Shown: positions 1 through 6,575 of the stretch, one piece after another
Layout: the number at the start of each line of letters is the position of its first letter
Numbering within the stretch: position 1 is the stretch's first letter
DNA from: a virus
IMG/VR virus record: IMGVR_UViG_3300031753_000010
Location: 1 to 49,308 of that record
Length of the DNA stretch: 49,308 bases
Strand: one strand, 5' to 3'
Translations under genes and position numbers: made by a program
Notes under the pieces: generated by a model
What the model was told of the DNA's origin: nothing
What the model saw: the letters and a program-made list of their open reading frames with translations, nothing else
Database searches by the model: none

Positions 1-74
1 AGATCGGCGACGAGCAGCCCCGTCACCATCATCGCGTGTTGCGTCTGGATCAGATAGTGCTCCGGCACCTCATC
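1..74. repeat. Terminal direct repeat marking the circular junction (left copy)
   Basis: Bases 1-74 are identical to bases 49235-49308. The YqaJ-like reading frame runs through both copies without interruption, so this is the overlap left when a circular or circularly permuted genome is assembled as a line. The unique length is then 49,234 bp. Confidence 0.95.
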
Positions 75-230
75 CGTGCCGGGCTCGCCCCATCCGTCAG
101 AGTGCCGCGACGTCTTGCCCTCATAGACGTAGAGCACGCGGTTCGTGCGCAGCCAGCGGTTGTGACTGAGCTTGCGCCGCAGCGTGCGCCAGCGGTGAAA
201 GCGATCGACGAAGAGTCGCAGTTGTTTCAT
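1..230 (-). CDS. YqaJ-type phage exonuclease, N-terminal part (gene crosses the circular junction)
   Basis: This is the 5' part of a 223-residue protein that continues at 49234 and ends at 48793. The start is the ATG at 230-228, preceded by a GGGAGA ribosome site and an in-frame TAG at 245-243. From residue 37 the protein matches the second half of YqaJ/lambda-exonuclease-type nucleases: EGK (residues 37-39, the E-x-K of the PD-(D/E)xK fold), then a GWGEPGTDEVPEHY segment. The first 36 residues are basic and unlike the usual YqaJ N-terminus, and the upstream catalytic acidic residue cannot be found. Such nucleases resect double-stranded ends for annealing-type recombination. Activity is uncertain here because the N-terminal half of the fold seems to be missing. 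Confidence 0.7.
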   Translation of the reverse strand, partial: MKQLRLFVDRFHRWRTLRRKLSHNRWLRTNRVLYVYEGKTSRHSDGWGEPGTDEVPEHYLIQTQHAMMVTGLLVAD

Positions 231-242
231 TCGCGGTTCTCC

Positions 243-386
243 CTATCGGTGCGCAGCCGTAGCCGACTTCAAGCGCCGGTGGGAAAGCGTGATCGCAGGC
301 TGCCGGGTGTTCGATGAGAGCTGGCCCAAGCCATGAGCCAGTTCAGCAGAGAGCTTCGGTTCCGATGTCCGCGCTTCTGTGCTCAT
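243..386 (-). CDS. Small hypothetical protein (47 aa) between the DpdA-like gene and the YqaJ-like gene
   Basis: The ATG at 386-384 overlaps the TGA of the DpdA-like gene (ATGA), the coupling used throughout this operon. The frame stays open for 47 codons to a TAG at 245-243, which lies just before the ribosome site of the YqaJ-like gene. The product is polar and basic toward its C-terminus, with no recognisable domain. The start overlap supports it; its size leaves doubt. It is in the same frame as the nuclease but separated from it by the TAG. Confidence 0.4.
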   Translation of the reverse strand: MSTEARTSEPKLSAELAHGLGQLSSNTRQPAITLSHRRLKSATAAHR

Positions 387-1123
387 CCAATCAACTCCCA
401 ATTCTCTTGCACGCCCGCGGCTTGACCGTTCCAGCGATGCGCCGTGGCGTGAGATTCGATGCGGTCAATCAACACTATTGCCTTCGTTGTCTTCGAGGCA
501 GGCACGTACGTCCCGACCCACCGCTTGTCGTAGCCCACGTTGCGGGAGCTATTGCACGAGTCCGCAGACGAGAAAGGTATGTGAGAAATGATCGAGGCTC
601 GCAGCATCCGCAAGCCGTGGAGCTTCGTGAGGGGCATCCCATCGGCGTCGGTAGCTATCCTCATAGCCTGCGCCATGCGGTCCCACCAGGGCTTAGAGCC
701 GGGATCTTTCCACTTGCCGCTAGACCCCAAGGCCACGCGCGGCCACTGACGGCAGAGGCGCTGAAGCCGCTCTAGGCACTCGTGCAGATGCCACACCGGG
801 ACACCTAGCTTGCCGTGCGGCCACTGGCACAGGAGGCGCTCGTTCGCTTCCTCGTCGCCGTCGATCACGTCGGGGATGATCGCCCAATCGACGGCCGGAT
901 GCTTGAGCCACTTCCCGCACCACTCCACGTATCCGTCGAAGTCGTAAGCCTTCCCTTGACGCCACGCGCTGAAGGCGCCGTTATCTAGCGCCACCGACTG
1001 GCAAATCTCGACGGCCTCAGGGAGCTGCTCGGGCGACTCAAAGCTCACCATCGCGTGCCGGCCCTTCATGGCGCGGAGCATTGCTAACACAGGAGTCATC
1101 GGCAGACCGTGGTAATGGATCAA
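383..1123 (-). CDS. DpdA/TGT-like 7-deazaguanine transglycosylase (246 aa)
   Basis: This protein resembles phage proteins related to queuine tRNA-ribosyltransferase and DpdA, which swap guanine for a 7-deazaguanine base in DNA. Visible marks are the opening MIHYHG.PMTP, the LDNGAFS motif (D47, equivalent to DSGGF of TGT), IPDVIDGD (residues 83-90), PVWHLHE, and a late SSADSCNSSRN segment. It starts with TTG (1123-1121) overlapping the TGA of the preceding gene (TTGA); this places the conserved MIHYHG opening exactly at the N-terminus. No preQ0 synthesis gene (folE, queC, queD or queE type) was found in the window, so a host-derived base would be needed. Family assignment is from motif memory. 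A tRNA substrate cannot be excluded. Confidence 0.6.
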   Translation of the reverse strand: MIHYHGLPMTPVLAMLRAMKGRHAMVSFESPEQLPEAVEICQSVALDNGAFSAWRQGKAYDFDGYVEWCGKWLKHPAVDWAIIPDVIDGDEEANERLLCQWPHGKLGVPVWHLHECLERLQRLCRQWPRVALGSSGKWKDPGSKPWWDRMAQAMRIATDADGMPLTKLHGLRMLRASIISHIPFSSADSCNSSRNVGYDKRWVGTYVPASKTTKAIVLIDRIESHATAHRWNGQAAGVQENWELIG

Positions 1124-1641
1124 CGCTGCTCCGCTGTCGTCTCGTGAGCGTTTACTACTTTTCGAATCTCGTCGTAGAGCGCTTTACTTGCGTGGTGCTC
1201 GTCTAGGAAACAGGACCGCAGTAGAGAGCGCAGCCTGTTAGCATCTGGCTGTGCTTCGTCCGGTTGTGCGGCTTGAGGCACATCGCCGGTGTATGGGTCG
1301 AGTCCATGCTTGATGTTCTCGGCCATCTGAGCCAGCGTGACGCCGCCAGTGCCGGCGCTACCTATCTCGTCCGGTTGTGCGGCTTGCAGGGCTTCGCTGG
1401 CGATAGCCTGCACATCATCGAATGTTGCTCCCGGTTTAACCGTGAAGGCACCGTTCGCTATCCGCTCCAGCGCCGCGCGCAGCCGCTCGATCTCGGCCCG
1501 CAGCTCCAGATGCAGCACGTCGTCTACGGCCTGCTGAAATTCCCCATCGAGCGAGTACCGGGGAGACTGTAGAGCCAGAACTGCGAGCACCTTGGCCGCA
1601 CGTAAGAGCTGCTGGTCGATAGTTCGGTGAGCTTCGGTCAT
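1120..1641 (-). CDS. Hypothetical early protein with coiled-coil segment (173 aa)
   Basis: I do not recognise this protein. It has a helical, heptad-like stretch around residues 45-62 (LRAEIERLRAALERI) and a linker in which QAAQPDE occurs twice (about residues 87-93 and 123-129), suggesting a flexible spacer between an N-terminal and a C-terminal helical part. The start ATG at 1641 overlaps the stop of the upstream RadC-like gene (ATGA), and its own stop overlaps the TTG start of the DpdA-like gene. It is therefore translationally coupled to both. Confidence 0.65.
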   Translation of the reverse strand: MTEAHRTIDQQLLRAAKVLAVLALQSPRYSLDGEFQQAVDDVLHLELRAEIERLRAALERIANGAFTVKPGATFDDVQAIASEALQAAQPDEIGSAGTGGVTLAQMAENIKHGLDPYTGDVPQAAQPDEAQPDANRLRSLLRSCFLDEHHASKALYDEIRKVVNAHETTAEQR

Positions 1642-2099
1642 GCAGCCCTCGCGAAGTACGGAACCAGCGGCGCAGCGGCCATGAGTTCCAGCAGCTTCTC
1701 ACTCATGCGCTCGTAGCAAGCGAGGCGTGCGTCAGCACGCCGAGTGGCGGCGGCGTAGGCGGCGTCGGCGGCGGCGGCGTAGGCGGCGGCGGCGTTGCGC
1801 TCGAGGAAGCGCTTCGCGATCTCGCGCGGGTGAACCACCGCGCGGTCGATCGTGCCCGTGAACAGGATGTCGAGGCCGAGCACGCGGTGACGCGCATCGA
1901 GCCACACGGCGGCGAACGCTTCATCATCGCGGCCGGCGAGAGCGACCCGCAGGAATTCACGCACCTGCCCCGGCCGAGTGAGGTAACTGCCGCGCGTCTC
2001 GGCGACCAAGTACTGTGCAGCGGCAAGGCAGACTTCGCTCTTATCGGCGCGGCGGTAACGGCCGCGCGGCCCGCGCACCATAAGCTCAGAGGCACTCAC
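1638..2099 (-). CDS. RadC/JAB-domain-like protein lacking the JAMM metal motif (153 aa)
   Basis: Residues about 40-105 read as the front half of a RadC-type JAB/MPN domain: a YLTRPGQVREFL helix, DEAFAAVWLDARHRVLG, GTIDRAVVHPREI, then a helix ending in RNAAAA. In the family this is followed by the HNHPSG...D metal-binding motif. Here the frame instead enters an alanine/tyrosine run (AYAAAADAAYAAA) coded by GC-rich direct repeats at 1746-1764 and 1770-1788, then an unrelated helical tail. Zinc binding is therefore not expected. The start is a GTG at 2099 overlapping the previous stop (GTGA). It may be a decayed or repurposed RadC-like protein; RadC's own function is not settled. Confidence 0.6.
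   Translation of the reverse strand: MSASELMVRGPRGRYRRADKSEVCLAAAQYLVAETRGSYLTRPGQVREFLRVALAGRDDEAFAAVWLDARHRVLGLDILFTGTIDRAVVHPREIAKRFLERNAAAAYAAAADAAYAAATRRADARLACYERMSEKLLELMAAAPLVPYFARAA
1746..1788. repeat. GC-rich direct repeat inside the RadC-like gene
   Basis: The 19-base unit GGCGGCGGCGTAGGCGGCG occurs at 1746-1764 and again at 1770-1788, a period of 24 bases (eight codons). It codes for the alanine/tyrosine run that sits where the JAMM metal motif should be. Such repeats are prone to slippage, which may explain how the domain was altered. Confidence 0.75.
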
Positions 2100-2449
2100 A
2101 GATCACCCTCCGTGTGCGGGTCGATCAGCTCCGCGGGGTCGTAGTGCAGCTCCTCGTCGCTGAAGTGCCGCGGCGCCAGCTCTTCGGCGAGCAGGTAGGC
2201 GAGGGCGCCGCACATGCACTCACCGGCGGGCACCTCTGCGCCCGGGTCGAGCCGCTCGCCGAGGCGCTCGATCTGCGCGAGTTGCTTCGCCAGCTCCCCC
2301 GTATAGCAGGTGCGGCCGCAGTCATCGCAGACGGTGACGCGCTCGGCGCGCGGGTGTTCGCTGGTGAAGTCATCGAGCGCGCCGAAATGCGGATCGGCGT
2401 CGGTGACGCCCGGCGGATAGTTGCCGGCGCCGGTGGGTACTCCGTTCAT
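2096..2449 (-). CDS. Hypothetical early protein with possible zinc-binding cysteines (117 aa)
   Basis: I do not recognise a family. There is a CDDCGRTC cluster around residue 41 and a CMCG pair near residue 80, spaced as in small zinc ribbons or knuckles, with acidic ends. The ATG at 2449 overlaps the stop of the upstream gene (ATGA), and its stop overlaps the GTG of the RadC-like gene. It is a conserved-looking member of the leftward early operon; zinc binding is a guess from cysteine spacing. Confidence 0.6.
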   Translation of the reverse strand: MNGVPTGAGNYPPGVTDADPHFGALDDFTSEHPRAERVTVCDDCGRTCYTGELAKQLAQIERLGERLDPGAEVPAGECMCGALAYLLAEELAPRHFSDEELHYDPAELIDPHTEGDL

Positions 2450-2646
2450 GATTGCACCTCATAGCAGCAAGTGGTTTCGAGGTCGGCGATCTTGGCGCGT
2501 GCGTTGAGAGCGGCCGCGAGCTTCGCTGCTTGCGTGGCGCTCAGTTGCTTCGCCTCGTCGAGCTTGTGGCTGAAGTTGGAGAAGCCGAGCGAGTCGCCGG
2601 TGTAGTAGCGCGTGCGGTCGTGCGTGCGTTCGGTGACGATGCTCAC
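2446..2646 (-). CDS. Small hypothetical early protein (66 aa)
   Basis: The start is the GTG at 2646-2644, which overlaps the TGA of the preceding gene (GTGA); the longer open frame upstream is an overlap of the neighbouring gene. The product begins MSIVTERTHDRTRYYTG, has a helical lysine/alanine-rich middle (QLSATQAAKLAAALNARAK), and ends with two adjacent cysteines. No domain was recognised. Confidence 0.55.
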   Translation of the reverse strand: MSIVTERTHDRTRYYTGDSLGFSNFSHKLDEAKQLSATQAAKLAAALNARAKIADLETTCCYEVQS

Positions 2647-2939
2647 GGCCGCGCCCTCGTCGTGCCCAAGTTGAACCGCTCGCGGACAGCGCGCGAGAGA
2701 TGCGGCACGCTCGGATCGCCATAGTGCCGCCACATGCGGCTCGCGTGATTGTGAGCGCCGATAGCGGACTTGAGAGCCTCCGCGGTGTAGCGGCGCGCGT
2801 TCGGAGCTCGCGCCTCACGCAACAGATTACGCGCCTGCCGCAGAGCGATCACCGCGTCGGCGATCTTGAGCACGTCGACATAGGTGATCGGCCTGCGGCC
2901 GCGGATGCGGCGCCCTACCGTGCCGTGGCGGCGCTTCAT
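2643..2939 (-). CDS. Basic hypothetical early protein (98 aa)
   Basis: The product is small and arginine-rich (MKRRHGTVGRRIRGRRP at the N-terminus) with a predicted helical core (VDVLKIADAVIALRQARN), so it may bind nucleic acid; no family was recognised. The ATG at 2939 overlaps the stop of the upstream gene (ATGA), and its own TGA overlaps the GTG of the next gene. Confidence 0.55.
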   Translation of the reverse strand: MKRRHGTVGRRIRGRRPITYVDVLKIADAVIALRQARNLLREARAPNARRYTAEALKSAIGAHNHASRMWRHYGDPSVPHLSRAVRERFNLGTTRARP

Positions 2940-3163
2940 CGGCGCCTCCCCGCTTTGGCGATGGCAGCAAGAGCTGCGGCTAGGAATGGCGTACTGTCAT
3001 CGTCAGCGCCCTCATCGACTGACGCCTGCAGGTAATCAGCGCAGTCCCGCAGCGCTGCCAGCAGATCGGGCGCAGCCTCATGAGTCGAGCAGTAATCAAT
3101 CTCGACGCCCGAGCCGTCGGGGTGTACGCGTGCTTCGCAGTCGCAATCGACAAGGGTTCGCAT
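2936..3163 (-). CDS. Small conserved phage protein with APDLLAALRDC motif (75 aa)
   Basis: The motif HEAAPDLLAALRDCADYLQ is shared by many small early proteins of tailed phages, with no assigned function. Two short cysteine groups (CDCEA near residue 7 and CSTHE near residue 25) precede it. A clear ribosome site (AGGAG, 7-8 bases upstream) supports the ATG at 3163. The stop overlaps the next start (ATGA). Confidence 0.65.
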   Translation of the reverse strand: MRTLVDCDCEARVHPDGSGVEIDYCSTHEAAPDLLAALRDCADYLQASVDEGADDDSTPFLAAALAAIAKAGRRR

Positions 3164-3187
3164 GTGTCAGCTCCTTCTGCAATGGCG

Positions 3188-3967
3188 CTAGCAGTCGCCG
3201 GGGTTAATGCACAATTCAACATCGCCGATGCTGATGTCATCGAGCACGCCGAAGTCGCCCAAGCCGTCGGCGAAACTGCCGAGATCATCGAGCGGCACTT
3301 GGAAGAATGTGCTATCGAGCTGCCATTCCCAAAAGCCCTTCGAGACTCCATTGCCGATGTTGGTAACGAGATTGACTACCCAGGCGATATCGGCGCCGAT
3401 CGCGTTGTCGAGCGCCGGGTCATACTTCTGAATCAGCCATGAGAGGCCGTTGCCGACGGTCTCTCCGAACTGATAGCTGCCCTGCAGCAGCACCGCAGCG
3501 AACACGGTCGTCTCTAACAGCGCACTCGCCGTGGTCGCTCCGCCATACGGGGCGGTGCGGAAGTCGAGATAAATTTCCTGCAGCGTGTTGTTAATGCCAG
3601 TCGAGGGCGGAACGAACGGCGGGGTGCCGCTCGCTCCGCGAGTCACGGCCTTGTAGTGCAGATAGACCGCCGGCGCGGATACGGCCACCATCGAGTCGAG
3701 CGTCGCGAGAGAGCCGCCGACCCGCTGGTAGCTGTAGGCGAGTGCCTGCCATTCGGCCGTGTTGAGATGAGCGAGCACGGTGCCGGCGCCCGGCAGCGTC
3801 ATGTTGTGATTGATGACCGAGGCGAACTTGGCGTCCACCAACGCGGGCGTACTGCCCATCACGGAGCGTGCGACGTTCGACTGGTAGGCGGCGTGCGCTA
3901 CTGACCCGACCATTGCCGCCAGTAACCCAAGACACACAGCCCAACGCCGAGCGCGAGGATTGCCCAC
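3188..3967 (-). CDS. Secreted hypothetical protein encoded in the early operon (about 259 aa)
   Basis: From a GTG at 3967 the protein would begin with a positively charged n-region (NPRARR), a hydrophobic core (AVCLGLLAAMVGSVAHA) and a plausible cleavage site before AYQ, i.e. a Sec signal peptide. The mature part is rich in Gly, Ala, Thr and aromatic residues, with a hydrophobic stretch near LLETTVFAAVLLQG and a final CINPGDC that could form a disulphide. No family was recognised. Starts at 3937 or 3913 are also possible; the frame open up to 4144 overlaps a better-supported membrane protein gene and is rejected as a start. Export of an early phage protein suggests action in the periplasm or envelope, e.g. 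superinfection exclusion, but this is inference. Confidence 0.5.
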   Translation of the reverse strand: MGNPRARRWAVCLGLLAAMVGSVAHAAYQSNVARSVMGSTPALVDAKFASVINHNMTLPGAGTVLAHLNTAEWQALAYSYQRVGGSLATLDSMVAVSAPAVYLHYKAVTRGASGTPPFVPPSTGINNTLQEIYLDFRTAPYGGATTASALLETTVFAAVLLQGSYQFGETVGNGLSWLIQKYDPALDNAIGADIAWVVNLVTNIGNGVSKGFWEWQLDSTFFQVPLDDLGSFADGLGDFGVLDDISIGDVELCINPGDC

Positions 3968-4119
3968 GACCACGCGGGGCGGCTGCCCATGCGCCCGGAG
4001 CGATATTCCTCGAAGATCCCCGGCAGCGGCTTGTGCATCAAGCCCCTGGTTTTCTGCCACGGCATATAGGCGTAGCTCGCCAGAATGGTCGCCGTTCCGA
4101 TTGCGATAAAGATGTTCAT
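3898..4119 (-). CDS. Small membrane protein with two transmembrane segments (73 aa)
   Basis: The ATG at 4119 has a GAGGA ribosome site nine bases upstream. The product has one hydrophobic helix at the N-terminus (NIFIAIGTATILASYAY) and another near the C-terminus (WSWAILALGVGLCVLGYW), linked by a short charged loop. It overlaps the start of the secreted protein gene in another frame, so the two may be coupled as an envelope-directed pair. A holin-like size is noted, but the early position, far from the lysis genes, argues against a lysis role. Confidence 0.6.
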   Translation of the reverse strand: MNIFIAIGTATILASYAYMPWQKTRGLMHKPLPGIFEEYRSGRMGSRPAWSWAILALGVGLCVLGYWRQWSGQ

Positions 4120-4217
4120 GATTGTGCGTCCTCATGTGATTCACTCCCAGTGTTGTGTTTTGTCTGCGCCCTCAATCGAGCGCCCCTCCTTGAGGCGCTC
4201 TGTTGAGAGTGCTGCGT

Positions 4218-5339
4218 TTACGCCGCGACGGGGACGTACTCACGCAGTTGATTCCAACGGGCTAGCGGTAGAGTGAGGATCTTTTGCGAGAGGCTCTCAA
4301 GCTCGGTCGCTCGCTCATAGCTCTGCGCCTCATTCGCGAGTCCCGTGACGGCGTTGAGCAGCCCCCACCGGGAATAGTCCCGGCTGCGGATCAGCTCCTC
4401 GAGCGCCGTGCTTGCCTCGGCTTCGTTCAGATCCAGCTCTTGCGCGATGGCCGGCATGGCGTCGATCGGCTTGAGGATCTCCCCGCCGGTTCTCAGCGCG
4501 CGCAGCTTCGTCGCCATTTCCACCATGAATTCGACAGAGCCGAGCGCCCGCATGACGTCGGATACCGCACTCATGATCGCCTTGTCGTCCAACCGGCGGG
4601 TCTCATCTGAGAGCACCTGAAAGTTGACGCCCTCGATCAGCTTTCCGCCAAGGTGCGCTCGCCGGAATTCCAGCACATCCGTGCCGCCGTACACGTTGCC
4701 GTTGCGGCAGTACGCGCGGTAGAAAAACCCACGGATGAACAGCGACCCCTTGCCGACCTCGCTGTTGCCCATGTGAAAGCCGGGCCTGATCTGCTCCGGT
4801 TTCCCCGTGGGGTCGAGCGCGCCGATGTCGAACACCAGCTTCTCGTCGGTAAATACGCACTTGATATCGAGCCTCTCATCCGTGACGTTGCAGGAGAGCA
4901 GCTCATTCGCGTAGTCGCGTGAGCTGATTACCGGCAGTGTCTCGGCGAGCACCTGATCGTTGTCGAGCCGCTGGTAGCGATCGCTGAGGAAAGCGCGCAC
5001 GTGATTGTCGATCGTGCGCACCAGCCGTATCGAAGGCTCGCGCTCGAAGAGCGCATTTACCTGCGTGATGACTAGATCGGGGTGATCGGTGAGCAGCCGT
5101 TCGTAGTAGCGGGCCGGGATTCCTAAGTGCCCGGCGATCTGCTGGTGAGCGGTGTCGTTGATCTCGAAGCGCTCCAACTCCTGCGCGCCGTCCCGTAGCA
5201 GTACACACGCGACGTTGTGCTTAAACCCCTTTGCCTCGACTATGCGCAGGGCGCCGGTCGGTGCAACGAAGTCGCGCTTCGCCTTCGCGTTGCGTTGGAC
5301 TTGAGCGAGCAGCTCGTGGAGTGTCTTACCTTGTTTCAT
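4218..5339 (-). CDS. DUF932-family phage protein (373 aa)
   Basis: The protein matches the DUF932 (phage/plasmid-like TIGR03299) family: a SxRYQRLDNDQVL segment, FDIGALDPTGKPEQIRPGF, then GKGSLFIRGFFYRAYCRNGNVYG, followed by a long helical C-terminus. The function of the family is unknown; members are common in phage and plasmid early regions. The start is the ATG at 5339, six bases after AGGAG; the frame open to 5405 lacks such a site. The leader GCACCGATAGGAGA is almost the same as the one ahead of the YqaJ-like gene. A gap of 98 bases to the next gene shows nothing obvious besides its ribosome site. Confidence 0.85.
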   Translation of the reverse strand: MKQGKTLHELLAQVQRNAKAKRDFVAPTGALRIVEAKGFKHNVACVLLRDGAQELERFEINDTAHQQIAGHLGIPARYYERLLTDHPDLVITQVNALFEREPSIRLVRTIDNHVRAFLSDRYQRLDNDQVLAETLPVISSRDYANELLSCNVTDERLDIKCVFTDEKLVFDIGALDPTGKPEQIRPGFHMGNSEVGKGSLFIRGFFYRAYCRNGNVYGGTDVLEFRRAHLGGKLIEGVNFQVLSDETRRLDDKAIMSAVSDVMRALGSVEFMVEMATKLRALRTGGEILKPIDAMPAIAQELDLNEAEASTALEELIRSRDYSRWGLLNAVTGLANEAQSYERATELESLSQKILTLPLARWNQLREYVPVAA

Positions 5340-5401
5340 ACAATCTCCTATCGGTGCAGAGAGAGCACCCCGCAGCGCGCTCTGACCGCGCTGCAAGCTG
5401 G

Positions 5402-6019
5402 TCACTCCGCCGCAGCGCCCTGGGGCTCACCACCTGCCCGGCGCATCACACGAAGCTGCCGCGCGCGCATGCGCCCCTTGAGCTTGCGGATCGCCCGCTC
5501 GGCGCGCTGCCGCTTCGCCTCCCACCGCGTGAGCAATCGCGCGTCGCGCTCGTTCGCCTGCGCGGTGCGTATCAACCCATCGCGTTTCGCCACCACCACC
5601 GGCGTGAGCCAATCAGTTGAGTGCTGCACGTAGTAGGCGATCTCGGTCTCGATCGCGTGCTCGCCGGTGGCGTGTGGCTGCATGCGCAGGCGCGTGCCGT
5701 CCTCGCGCAGGATGAGGCGGGGATGGCGATAGCGATGCACCATGTGCCCCACGTCATGAATGAGGCGGCCGAGCCCCTTGTGCGTGCCGGTGGTGGGGCG
5801 CGTGCTCGCCCAACAGCGCCGCCCAAGCGGGGCGCGACAGCCACACTCGAAGAGCACGCGCGCAGGGTCGATGTCCCGCCCGACGCTCGCGCAGGCATCG
5901 CCCTGATGGCCGAACCGCCGCAGCAGCAACTTCGCGTAGCGATATGCCTCGTGGCGGGTGAGCGGCGGATACCCGCGCGCGTGCAGTGCGTTAACAACAG
6001 CGTAGCGGGGGTCGCTCAT
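5402..6019 (-). CDS. Metallopeptidase-like phage protein with HDVGH motif (205 aa)
   Basis: Around residue 88 the protein reads LGRLIHDVGHMVHRYRHP, an H-x3-H pattern like the zincin helix but with D in place of the catalytic E, followed by HATGEHAIETEIAYYV. Related phage proteins have HEASHxVHRRxHP in the same place, so this looks like a zinc-binding fold with an altered catalytic residue. The N-terminus includes a helical domain with two cysteines (FECGC), and the C-terminus is a long basic coiled coil. It could be a catalytically inactive metalloprotease or a DNA-binding structural variant. The ATG at 6019 overlaps the previous stop. Confidence 0.6.
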   Translation of the reverse strand: MSDPRYAVVNALHARGYPPLTRHEAYRYAKLLLRRFGHQGDACASVGRDIDPARVLFECGCRAPLGRRCWASTRPTTGTHKGLGRLIHDVGHMVHRYRHPRLILREDGTRLRMQPHATGEHAIETEIAYYVQHSTDWLTPVVVAKRDGLIRTAQANERDARLLTRWEAKRQRAERAIRKLKGRMRARQLRVMRRAGGEPQGAAAE

Positions 6020-6276
6020 CGCGGCACCCCCGGCGCCGGATCGCTGTCGCGCAGCTCGGCGAGCTTCTCGGCAACGGCGTCGAGCTGGCCGGAGAGCGCC
6101 CGCCGCGCCGCCGCCATCTCAGGCGTGCGCTTCGGGTCAAGCTCCTCCTCGCACACCCGCAGCAGATCAGTCAGCGCGGAATGGAGCTGCTCGAATGTGC
6201 GCAGCGCCGCCAGCCGGTTGTGTTGCAGGGCGTGAATGAAGTCGTCACGGAACATTCTGGCGTCGGGCGATTTCAT
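6016..6276 (-). CDS. Hypothetical early protein, helical (86 aa)
   Basis: A short, almost entirely helical protein: a basic N-terminus (MKSPDARMFRDDFIHAL), a middle acidic helix (LLRVCEEELDPKRTPEM) and a heptad-like C-terminal helix (LDAVAEKLAEL). No domain was recognised. ATGA overlaps at both ends couple it to its neighbours. Confidence 0.6.
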   Translation of the reverse strand: MKSPDARMFRDDFIHALQHNRLAALRTFEQLHSALTDLLRVCEEELDPKRTPEMAAARRALSGQLDAVAEKLAELRDSDPAPGVPR

Positions 6277-6575
6277 GAGTGGGACTCCTTGCGTAGTTTG
6301 CGCGGCGTGGCGATCTGCGCCCGCTCGGCGGCGGTGAGGATCAGCATGAGGCGCGTGCGGTCGGCAACGCCGGTGCGCTCTGCCTCAGCGTCAATCGCAG
6401 AGGCAAGCAGCTCAAGCAGTGCGGTATCGCGGCGCGGCGCGTGGATGACAAGCCGGTAAGCCTCGATCAGCCTTTCGAGCTGCTGCTGCTCACCGGGCAC
6501 GCGCGGCATGCGCGGCAGGCCGAGCAGCTTGCCGGTGTTGCGCACGGCGCGGCGGGTGTCGATGTGATTACTCAT
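6273..6575 (-). CDS. Hypothetical early protein (100 aa)
   Basis: The start is the ATG at 6575, which overlaps the TGA of the first gene of the operon (ATGA); the frame extends further upstream but only inside the neighbour. It has a basic N-terminus and two helical segments (QQLERLIEAYRLVIHA and ALLELLASAIDAEAERTG), and it ends with basic residues. No family was recognised. Confidence 0.6.
   Translation of the reverse strand: MSNHIDTRRAVRNTGKLLGLPRMPRVPGEQQQLERLIEAYRLVIHAPRRDTALLELLASAIDAEAERTGVADRTRLMLILTAAERAQIATPRKLRKESHS

Noticed and set aside
3968-4144. N-terminal extension of the secreted early protein to a GTG at 4144
   Set aside because: The extension overlaps the membrane protein gene, which has a better start, and would place the signal peptide more than 60 residues inside the protein.
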